Assembly (NCBI RefSeq): GCF_020386615.1
Contig: NZ_CP077769.1
Span: 2,046,001-2,110,000, forward strand
Direction of reading: 5' to 3'
From: Chitinophaga pendula
GTDB taxonomy: Bacteria > Bacteroidota > Bacteroidia > Chitinophagales > Chitinophagaceae
Length of the DNA stretch: 64,000 nt
The notes under the pieces were generated by a model. That model ran no database searches and was not told the DNA's origin. It worked only from the letters and a program-made list of their open reading frames with translations. Both the position numbers and the translations under genes were made by a program. Position 1 is the first letter of the stretch, and the number at the start of each line of letters is the position of its first letter. Below are positions 56,886-64,000 of the stretch, piece by piece.

Positions 56886-56920
56886 TATAATATAAAAGGC
56901 CACCGTATAAAACGGTGGCC
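56886..56920 (-). terminator. Terminator of the SusCD-TlpA operon
   Basis: Perfect stem GGCCACCG/CGGTGGCC (56898-56920) followed, on the minus strand, by TTTTATATTATA. It is placed 29 nt after the thioredoxin-gene stop. The truncated TraI frame begins just beyond it. Confidence 0.85.
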
Positions 56921-56948
56921 CTAATGGTTTGTTATGATAATGGTAGGT

Positions 56949-59198
56949 TTAACTACCGAATATCTCTGCTAATTTAGCATCCATAGCGGCATCATTTTCT
57001 CCTCCACTACCGTATCTGCCGATGATCTTACCGCTAGGGTCAATCAATATCTTTGTTGGCAAAGAATGAATACCATAGGCTTCGGATTTGTCTTCACTTT
57101 TATCAAAATCATCGCCCACACGCTTTAATCCACGCAACACATGTTTCCAACCGCCGATACCATCTTTGGCCACGGCCTTTTTCCAAGCGGTTACGTTACT
57201 ATCATCATCACTCACGCCAATGATTTCAAAACCTTTCTTTTTGTATTGTGTATACAACTTCAATAGATGTGGGTTGCCTTTTCTGCAAGGACCGCACCAG
57301 CTTGCCCAAAAATCAATCAACACATATTTGCCCTTGAAATCGCTGAGAGCTAAATTTTGACCATTGATGTCTTTTCCACTGAATTCAGTGGCCATGCTGC
57401 CTGGTGATCCCGAACGCAAATTGTTGATCTCTGCCAGCAATTCTTTCCCTTCTTCACTTTTTTGTGCCTCGCCCAAACGATCGTAATAGCCTTGTGCTTC
57501 GTCAGCCGTCATACTGGGGATGTAAAAACGCAGCATGGTAGCCGTCAGCATAGAGGTTGGGTGCTCTTTAAAGAATTGCATCGCGTTTTGACGTGTTTCT
57601 TCAAAGTAAGGTGATAGCGCCGCGCGTGCCGCATAGGCTGCATCCTTTAAGGCCTCCATTTCTTTTTCCGAGGTTTTATATTTGAACCCGGCATCATAAG
57701 CTTCGTCAGCCTTATTCGATTGCTCGAGGAGGTACTTGTATTTGTCAGCAGTGATCTTATTTTTTGCTTCAAGGCTTTGGTATAAAGCTTGCGTTTTACT
57801 ACCTGTTAAAACGGAATTGCTTAATTTGTTGCTATCGAGCCTTAATTGCAAAGTACCTGGTTCAATAAACAAGCGCACATAGCTATCATCCGCTATTTTA
57901 GCATCATCTTTTTCGACGATGGTGAGTTGCTTTGCATTGTTGATTTCGCCTTTCAAAGTAAATTGTCCATCTTTAACCTGTATACTATCTTTCTTTTTAT
58001 TCAGGTAAAAGTAGTACCAGTTGCCTTCTTTACCTCCTGTACCGTTTATAATAAATGCTCTGCTGGTTTTCATTTGTGGCGCTCCCAGTAGCTCCTGCAA
58101 CTTTTGCATTAACTCGTCGCCATGTAAATTTTTAGCAATGATGATGCCATTGGGGTCTACTAATACGTTGGCGGGAATAGCTTGGATATCATACATTTTA
58201 CCGGCGGCGTTGTTCCAGAACTTCAGGTCAGAAACGTGTGTCCAGGTCAATTGATCGTCGTGGATTGCCTTTAACCATTTGGCTCTGCCATTGGGTTGAT
58301 CGAAGGAAACACCTAGTACGGTAAAGCCTTTGCTATTATAGCTTTGGAAAGCTTTGACAACGTTGGGATTTTCTTGCCTGCAAGGTACGCACCAGCTTGC
58401 CCAGAAGTCCACGAGCACATATTTCCCCCGAAAATCTGCCAACGAAACCAAGTTGCCCAAAGTATCGGCCTGACTAAACACTGGCGCAGGTTGACCAATG
58501 GCTGTTTTCTTTACTACGGTTACTGTATGCAAGATCTTCTTCCCCGGTATATTATTTTTTGCTGCACTACCAAATGAATTGTAGAGCTTTTCCATTTCGT
58601 CAATCGACAATTTGCTGCCGAGTTGAAATTGGCTTACGGCACTGCTAATGGGTGAATGTAAGTGTTGCATCACCCACAGTTTTGTAACAACCGTGACGAT
58701 AGAATCCATGCGATATAAGGCTGGCCGCAAGGCAGCAAAACCTATAGTGTCTTTTTTTGAGTATAATTCTTCGGCTTTTGCATAAAGGTCTTTTCTAGGT
58801 TTAATGTCGGCATGATTATCCAAATATGATTCAAAGTCGTTCATATCTTTGATAAATGAGGCACCGCTAGCTTTCGCATCTTTAAATCCCGGGCCATTAC
58901 CGGTAATGGTTACTTGGCCGTTATCTAAGTACAACCGCATAAAATTTTGCTCGTCGTATCCTCTGCCAATTTGCAGTAAGTAATAACCTCCTGTAGCAGG
59001 GCGAAATGTTTTATGATAAGTAAAACTTCCTGCTTTGGAAACAACCGAATCTATCATATCCTCACCTGATATTGGATTAATATATATGATAGTACCTGCT
59101 TGTAATCCTTTAATAGTGGCTTTTAAATGCAAATTTTTTTGCGAATAACCTGCCAATGCGCTACAAATGAGCGCAAGGCAGGAAAGGGTTGTTTTCAT
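56949..59198 (-). CDS. Double TlpA-like thioredoxin protein
   Basis: 749 residues with an N-terminal signal peptide (about 1-19, ALAGYSQ), so exported. There are two homologous halves, each a DUF4369-like beta domain followed by a TlpA/AhpC-type thioredoxin domain. The first has WCVPC (C270/C273), the second WCGPC (C635/C638), each in the context VDFWASWC. TlpA-type proteins reduce or maintain disulfides in the periplasm. In Chitinophagaceae and Sphingobacteria single-copy versions commonly follow SusCD pairs, as here (8 nt after SusD). Two fused units in one chain is less usual and looks like an internal duplication. Confidence 0.9.
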   Translation of the reverse strand: MKTTLSCLALICSALAGYSQKNLHLKATIKGLQAGTIIYINPISGEDMIDSVVSKAGSFTYHKTFRPATGGYYLLQIGRGYDEQNFMRLYLDNGQVTITGNGPGFKDAKASGASFIKDMNDFESYLDNHADIKPRKDLYAKAEELYSKKDTIGFAALRPALYRMDSIVTVVTKLWVMQHLHSPISSAVSQFQLGSKLSIDEMEKLYNSFGSAAKNNIPGKKILHTVTVVKKTAIGQPAPVFSQADTLGNLVSLADFRGKYVLVDFWASWCVPCRQENPNVVKAFQSYNSKGFTVLGVSFDQPNGRAKWLKAIHDDQLTWTHVSDLKFWNNAAGKMYDIQAIPANVLVDPNGIIIAKNLHGDELMQKLQELLGAPQMKTSRAFIINGTGGKEGNWYYFYLNKKKDSIQVKDGQFTLKGEINNAKQLTIVEKDDAKIADDSYVRLFIEPGTLQLRLDSNKLSNSVLTGSKTQALYQSLEAKNKITADKYKYLLEQSNKADEAYDAGFKYKTSEKEMEALKDAAYAARAALSPYFEETRQNAMQFFKEHPTSMLTATMLRFYIPSMTADEAQGYYDRLGEAQKSEEGKELLAEINNLRSGSPGSMATEFSGKDINGQNLALSDFKGKYVLIDFWASWCGPCRKGNPHLLKLYTQYKKKGFEIIGVSDDDSNVTAWKKAVAKDGIGGWKHVLRGLKRVGDDFDKSEDKSEAYGIHSLPTKILIDPSGKIIGRYGSGGENDAAMDAKLAEIFGS

Positions 59199-59206
59199 GA
59201 TAGTAA

Positions 59207-60604
59207 TTATTTTGTGTAACCTGGATTTTGTTCGCCAATTGATGGGTTTAGTAAAAATTCTCCACTAGGAATTGGAAGAATAAATTGATTTTTACTTTTA
59301 ATTGATGGTCGTAAAGTTTGAATAGTGGATAACGGGAACCGCAGTAATGCCTGCCATTCTTGTCCGTCTTCACACAATAAGTTTTTACATGTTTCTTTAT
59401 AAATTTCCATCATTAAATTATCTGCAGTATTAGCATTTTCTACGATGCTAAAATCACTGATTCCTGCTTTTTGCATTACGGTTTTCAGTAACGTTTTTGC
59501 TGTTGACAGGTTTCCATTGTTTCTAGTAATAGCTTCTGCTTGCATCAGGTATACTTCTGTTAAACGAAACATATAGCCTACTTCCACTTGCGAACCTAGA
59601 TACTTTGCAATACCGATGTAGTTTTGGTTGTTTTTGAGTAGCCAACTTACACGCGGATCGTTTTCTAACAGTGTTTTTAATGTTGAAGTAGCAACAATAG
59701 GAGGAGTACCAAAATATAAGTAATTATCCCGCTTATTAACTTGCCCGGCATAGGGGACAGTTCCCAGCATCACTTCATTACTACTTAATCCTTTAGATAA
59801 AAAAATGTCTTTGAGATTTGTTTCGAGTGTGTAAGGCGAATTTTTGATAATATCGTCAGTTAAAGTGATAACATTGTTATAATCGCCAGCAGCGCCTCTG
59901 TTGATTAGCACGCGTGCTTTCAGTGCTTTTGCAGTCCAACTTGTAACGGTAATATTAGCAAATGAAGTAGGAGCGTTTTGAATAGCCTCGTCAATGTCTG
60001 CTAATATAAAATCGTAAGCATCTTTTACTCTGCCCCTGGCTCCTGCCATATTATCTGTATTTATAGGCTTCGTGTGTAAGAATACGCCATATTTACTATC
60101 AGGGTCTTTATATTCGGCATAGTACCATAGTAACCTGGCATGACCGTAAGCACGCATAAATTTGGCTTCTGCAATGATTGATTTTCTGCGAGATTCGGTG
60201 ATTTTACTTGTAGGTAAGTCAGTTACGGCGGTTATTACACTATTAGCAGTGTTCACTAAATTGTAAGCAGGCGCCCAGATACTAGTAGCAACAAAGCTGT
60301 TAGGCGTAATGAGATTATTTTTAAAATAGTTTTTGTTACCATTGGGATCTTCAACTAAACCGGCTAAATGTGCTTGTGTGACTTCGTGACCATCAGCCGT
60401 CTTAGTACTTGGCACACTGCGGTAAGTGCCCGCTTCGGCGAACTGGTAATATACCCCATTCAAAGCCACTTCTGCACTTTTTTGATCAACAACAACGTTA
60501 CCATCAACTTTCTCCTGGCTCGGTAACGCGTTTAATTGATCCTTACATGAAGAAAGCGCGTATGCTATCATAACTATTGTGATAAGGCTAAATATGTTTT
60601 TCAT
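59207..60604 (-). CDS. SusD/RagB-type outer-membrane nutrient-binding lipoprotein
   Basis: 465 residues from the ATG at 60604; a longer frame to 60697 would overlap SusC and lacks a signal. The N-terminus MKNIFSLITIVMIAYALSSC is a lipoprotein signal with cysteine in a LSSC lipobox, anchoring it on the outer membrane. Internal features fit SusD: AEVALNGVYYQFAEAG, ITESRRKSIIAEAKFMRAYGHARLLWYYAEY, and a C-terminal LRPSIKSKNQFILPIPSGEFLLNP. It pairs with the SusC 19 nt upstream to import a ligand, often a glycan or peptide; no degradative enzyme is in view to suggest which. Confidence 0.93.
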   Translation of the reverse strand: MKNIFSLITIVMIAYALSSCKDQLNALPSQEKVDGNVVVDQKSAEVALNGVYYQFAEAGTYRSVPSTKTADGHEVTQAHLAGLVEDPNGNKNYFKNNLITPNSFVATSIWAPAYNLVNTANSVITAVTDLPTSKITESRRKSIIAEAKFMRAYGHARLLWYYAEYKDPDSKYGVFLHTKPINTDNMAGARGRVKDAYDFILADIDEAIQNAPTSFANITVTSWTAKALKARVLINRGAAGDYNNVITLTDDIIKNSPYTLETNLKDIFLSKGLSSNEVMLGTVPYAGQVNKRDNYLYFGTPPIVATSTLKTLLENDPRVSWLLKNNQNYIGIAKYLGSQVEVGYMFRLTEVYLMQAEAITRNNGNLSTAKTLLKTVMQKAGISDFSIVENANTADNLMMEIYKETCKNLLCEDGQEWQALLRFPLSTIQTLRPSIKSKNQFILPIPSGEFLLNPSIGEQNPGYTK

Positions 60605-60623
60605 GTTGTTCTTCTTTAGAAAA

Positions 60624-63600
60624 TTATAAACCAAAACGTAAACCAGCCACATACATGCGAACACTTGGAAATGCACTGATATCTCTACCGCCACCAACTA
60701 TACTACCGGGGTTATCACTTACTTCGGGATCTAACCCTGGATATTTAGTGAGCGTGAATAAATTGGTGCCAGTAAAATATACAGAAGCAGATTTGAACCG
60801 TATGCGTTCCAATAGTTTCTGTGGCACATTGTATGCAAGCGTTACTGATCTTAATTTCAAATAAGAGGCATCATATACATTCTCCTGTGATAAAGGATTC
60901 GGTATAGGGAAAATAAGTCTAGGCCGGGTACTATTGGTATTGTCGGCATTATACCGGTCCAAAATTCGTATACTCCTATTGGCCAAATTATCGATCGACA
61001 TGGCGCTTACGTCATTTTGATAGATCAATTTATTGCCAACAGAGTAGGTTAATAGGGTAATTAAGTTGAGGTTGCCGTAACCAAATGTATTGGTGATACC
61101 GCCATAGAACTTAGGGTTAGCATTGCCAATCACATCTTCCTCCCTTCTGTCTCGAATAAATTTGTAACTCATATCGCCTATATTTAAATAAGGGTTATAA
61201 GCTTGCCAATCTGGAGAGTCTTTTTTATATGCTTCTAATTGCTCTTTGGTTTTGATAATACCTGTTGCAATCGTACCATATAAAAGTCCATATGGTTCAC
61301 CCTCTTTAATTATACTGGTGTTTAGCCTTGCATTTCTGTTCTGTGGATCACTAAAGGGGCCGCCATTAATGTTTAGAACTTTAGATACATTGCTAGACAG
61401 ATTTACGGCAACATTCCATTGAAACTTTTTTCGTCGAATAATATCACCCCGCACGTCAATTTCAAAACCTCTATTACGCACTTTCGCAATATTTAAAATC
61501 ACGCTGCTGAAAGATGAACTGTATGGCGTTGAAACAGGCAACAATAAGCCATCAGTCGTTTTCTCATACAATCCCAAAGTACCACGTAGCCTGCCAGCGA
61601 ACATAGAAAAATCAAGCCCTATGTCTTTTTGTAAAGATGATTCCCACTTGAGGGATTCATTCCCTAATTGCGATGGAATGAAGGCATTTTTGTTATTATA
61701 ACTTACCGGTGCAAATAAAGTGCGCCATAAGTTTTCACGAGAAGTTTGCAAACCTGTTTTACCGGCACTAACACGAAACTTTAATTCATCGAGCCATTTC
61801 AAGTTCTTTAAGAAGTTTTCTTCAGAAATACGGTAGGCAATTGCTCCTGAAGGAAAATAACCTACCTGGTTGCGCTTTGCAAACTTAGAAGAAGCATCGG
61901 AACGACCGGTGAATGTAAAAATAATTTTATCTTTTAACGTATAATTCGCGCGTAAGTAAAAGGAAAGCAATGCATATTGGCTCGAAGGATCACTACCCTT
62001 AACAGCGACAGGAATTGCAGCAGAATTCAGGTTGTTTAAGAAGTCGTCATCAGGGTAACCTTTACCAATAGCTGAAAATTCTTTCTTTGTAAATTTCTCC
62101 CAAGAGGTACCTAATACTGCATTGATGCGATGATTGTCATTGAAGGATTTATTATACGATAAAGTATTTTCAAAGAAAGAATTAATAGATGTACTTGTTG
62201 CTTCAGATCCCGTTCCGCCCCCTGAACTTTCACGACCTAAGACGCCTCCAATGTCTACATAACTAGGTACATAGTTCAGCTGGTTATAATTGTTATAGTT
62301 GATTGATACAACTGAACGGAAACGTAAGTCTTTATGAATGTCATAGTCTAATGCTATAGAGCCCAGCAAGATCGTACTTTTTGTTCTGTTAATACCTGAT
62401 GCCAATGCTAAAGGATTCTGGAAGCCTTGGTAAGCGGTGCTTAAACGGCCTAAAGTAGAATAGGCGCCAAATTGATCATATGGGCTTTCTGTAGGCGGTG
62501 CAAACATGGCTTGACCATATACTCCATTGGTTAAATTATTAGTAGTGAAGCCAAAGTCCATGTTAGTTTGCAAACGTAATCGCTTCGTGATTTCATTATC
62601 AAGGTTAAGCTTACCTGAAACACGGCTAAAATCGGTGGCAATTAGCACTCCTTCTTGCTTGGTGTATGCTAATGAGGTAAAATAACGAGACCCATTACCA
62701 CCTCCGCGTACACTGATATCTGCGTTTTGGGTGAACCCGTTGCGCAGTACCAGGCCTAACCAATCGGTATTGGCTTTGCCAAAGAAATCGGGATTATTGA
62801 TTATAGACTGTAGATTATTACTAGGTGGCTCGCCCAAGCGCGCACGTTCTGTTATTAATGTTTGCACAGCCTCTTTTACAATGCTGATGTACTGTTGTGC
62901 ATTGAGTACTTTTTCCTTTAGTGGTGTTGACAAACCAGTGTAGTAATTACCTTCCAGCACCGGTTTTTGATTAAATTTGCCTCTTTTGGTTGTGATAATA
63001 ACCACCCCATTTGCAGCTTTAGAACCATAAATAGCAGTCGCAGAAGCATCTTTCAGAATATCGATCGTTTCGATATCATTTATATTTAATCCTGCTAAGC
63101 TATTTAAACCACGAGCGAATGCCCCCGAAACGCTACTATTCATGTTATCTCCACTATAGGTTTCGACTGGATTTACAATTTCTACTGCATTTTTTTGATA
63201 GTTATTTTGATTCAGCATTGGTACACCGTCTATAATGTATAACGGGTCGTTAGTGCCCATTAAAGAAGCCCCGCCACGGATTCTGATCTTGGCTACACCA
63301 CCTGGTGAACCATCGGCTTGCACTATTTGTACACCTGCTGCTTTTCCTGACAAGGCTTGGTCTACACTTGTAAATGGTACGTTTTTTATTTCGGCAGCGC
63401 TCACAGAAGCAACAGAACCCGTTAAATCTTTTCTTTTCGCTGTGCCATATCCAATTACTACCGATCCCGATAATTCGGTGGGCTCGATAGATAATTGAAT
63501 CAATATTTGTGAATGGGTCTGTGTGGCGTCATCTTTAGTGTTGGTTTTAGCGATACGGTAGCGTTGTTTCCTAAAGCCAACGAAGGTAAATTCAAGCATG

Positions 63601-64000
63601 TTTCCCGCGCTGCCTTTAATGGAAAATTGACCTTTCGCATCTGTTACAGCTATTACACCATTTGTTACGTTTTTTACAGATACGCCGGCTAATGGTTGGA
63701 GATTTTCATCTACGACACTACCTTTTACCTCTGGTTCTGCTATCTCGGTGTTGTTGACAGAAGAGCTGACAAGTGGTTTTAGAACGATGATTTTATCTTC
63801 AATGTAGTGATAAGTAATAGGTTGATCAATCAAACATTTGTCCAGGAATTGGTTGATCGGCAAATCTTTTACATCGAGAGAAATTGGTTTGCTTGTTTTC
63901 ATTAATTCGCTAGTATACAAGATGTTATAGCCGGTTTGCCTTCGTACTTCCCGGATTGCATTTTCAAGTGAACTGTTGCGGAAGGAGATGGTCACATTTT
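60624..64000 (-). CDS. SusC/RagA-type TonB-dependent transporter, 5' end outside window
   Basis: At least 1123 residues. The frame continues to the window edge without a proper start (an internal GTG near 63995 is not the true start). In order: an STN domain (VTISFRNSSLENAIREV...), a carboxypeptidase-regulatory-like beta domain (KGSVVDENLQPLAGVSV), the plug with the SusC signature SGSVVIGYGTAKRKDLTGSVASV and ...DPLYIIDGVPM, then a 22-strand barrel ending LRFGL. An STN domain implies signalling through a FecR/ECF sigma pair, which should lie upstream outside the window. It forms an operon with SusD and the TlpA-like gene. Confidence 0.93.
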   Translation of the reverse strand, partial: NVTISFRNSSLENAIREVRRQTGYNILYTSELMKTSKPISLDVKDLPINQFLDKCLIDQPITYHYIEDKIIVLKPLVSSSVNNTEIAEPEVKGSVVDENLQPLAGVSVKNVTNGVIAVTDAKGQFSIKGSAGNMLEFTFVGFRKQRYRIAKTNTKDDATQTHSQILIQLSIEPTELSGSVVIGYGTAKRKDLTGSVASVSAAEIKNVPFTSVDQALSGKAAGVQIVQADGSPGGVAKIRIRGGASLMGTNDPLYIIDGVPMLNQNNYQKNAVEIVNPVETYSGDNMNSSVSGAFARGLNSLAGLNINDIETIDILKDASATAIYGSKAANGVVIITTKRGKFNQKPVLEGNYYTGLSTPLKEKVLNAQQYISIVKEAVQTLITERARLGEPPSNNLQSIINNPDFFGKANTDWLGLVLRNGFTQNADISVRGGGNGSRYFTSLAYTKQEGVLIATDFSRVSGKLNLDNEITKRLRLQTNMDFGFTTNNLTNGVYGQAMFAPPTESPYDQFGAYSTLGRLSTAYQGFQNPLALASGINRTKSTILLGSIALDYDIHKDLRFRSVVSINYNNYNQLNYVPSYVDIGGVLGRESSGGGTGSEATSTSINSFFENTLSYNKSFNDNHRINAVLGTSWEKFTKKEFSAIGKGYPDDDFLNNLNSAAIPVAVKGSDPSSQYALLSFYLRANYTLKDKIIFTFTGRSDASSKFAKRNQVGYFPSGAIAYRISEENFLKNLKWLDELKFRVSAGKTGLQTSRENLWRTLFAPVSYNNKNAFIPSQLGNESLKWESSLQKDIGLDFSMFAGRLRGTLGLYEKTTDGLLLPVSTPYSSSFSSVILNIAKVRNRGFEIDVRGDIIRRKKFQWNVAVNLSSNVSKVLNINGGPFSDPQNRNARLNTSIIKEGEPYGLLYGTIATGIIKTKEQLEAYKKDSPDWQAYNPYLNIGDMSYKFIRDRREEDVIGNANPKFYGGITNTFGYGNLNLITLLTYSVGNKLIYQNDVSAMSIDNLANRSIRILDRYNADNTNSTRPRLIFPIPNPLSQENVYDASYLKLRSVTLAYNVPQKLLERIRFKSASVYFTGTNLFTLTKYPGLDPEVSDNPGSIVGGGRDISAFPSVRMYVAGLRFGL

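Noticed and set aside
60605..60697. Longer start for SusD at 60697.
   Set aside because: It overlaps the SusC coding end and hides the lipoprotein signal that begins at 60604.
1..64000. CRISPR arrays.
   Set aside because: No regularly spaced short repeats with unique spacers were seen; the repeats present are NRPS modules, leaders or arm-type sites.

Overview
The window looks like a Bacteroidota chromosome, most likely Chitinophagaceae (Chitinophaga-like). The evidence is a SusC/SusD pair with a TlpA-type thioredoxin protein, weak or absent Shine-Dalgarno sequences on most genes, a TTTG-N20-TAnnTTTG promoter ahead of a tRNA gene that lacks an encoded CCA, and a Tet(X)-like flavoenzyme and a BlaB-type metallo-beta-lactamase, both of kinds found in this phylum. 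The organism assignment is inference.

Region 1 (1-32.6 kb) is a nonribosomal peptide synthetase (NRPS) cluster. The end of an upstream NRPS is followed by three collinear synthetases: C-A-PCP; C-A-PCP-C; and a 7219-residue enzyme, A-PCP-(C-A-PCP)x6-TE. The nine adenylation domains read, in order: Gly-like (weak), three copies of an unusual Lys239-containing pocket, a clear Asn pocket, then (acidic pocket, Ser-like pocket) twice. The last four modules are a recent tandem duplication of a two-module unit, and the Lys239 modules are also recent copies of one another. Downstream are a SyrP/AsnO-type Fe(II)/2-oxoglutarate hydroxylase and a KamA-family radical SAM enzyme. These are plausible suppliers of a beta-hydroxy and a beta-amino residue.

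Region 2 (32.7-44.0 kb) holds ordinary and accessory chromosomal genes: an RluA-type pseudouridine synthase, DUF2252 and DUF2200 proteins, a subclass B1 metallo-beta-lactamase, a Tet(X)-like monooxygenase divergent from an AraC regulator, and a compact isonitrile-type operon (PvcA-like, PvcB-like, FAD monooxygenase).

Region 3 (44.2-56.9 kb) is a composite mobile region beginning at tRNA-Leu(CAA). It carries a frameshifted HTH gene, a HEPN-like gene, a NERD-nuclease/NACHT-type NTPase (candidate phage defence) and a P4-type tyrosine integrase. Next to the integrase is an attP-like site made of the CCA-ending 3' half of a tRNA-Pro between two arm-type repeats. Beyond it is a decayed conjugative-element remnant with proteobacterial traits (Shine-Dalgarno sites): an excisionase pseudogene with two in-frame UGA codons, a degenerate Toprim protein, three small-gene cassettes each with the same ~160-nt structured leader and its own terminator, and a TraI-type helicase that has lost its relaxase and Walker A.

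Region 4 (56.9-64.0 kb) returns to Bacteroidota DNA: a minus-strand SusC (with STN domain, running off the window), SusD and a double TlpA-like thioredoxin protein.
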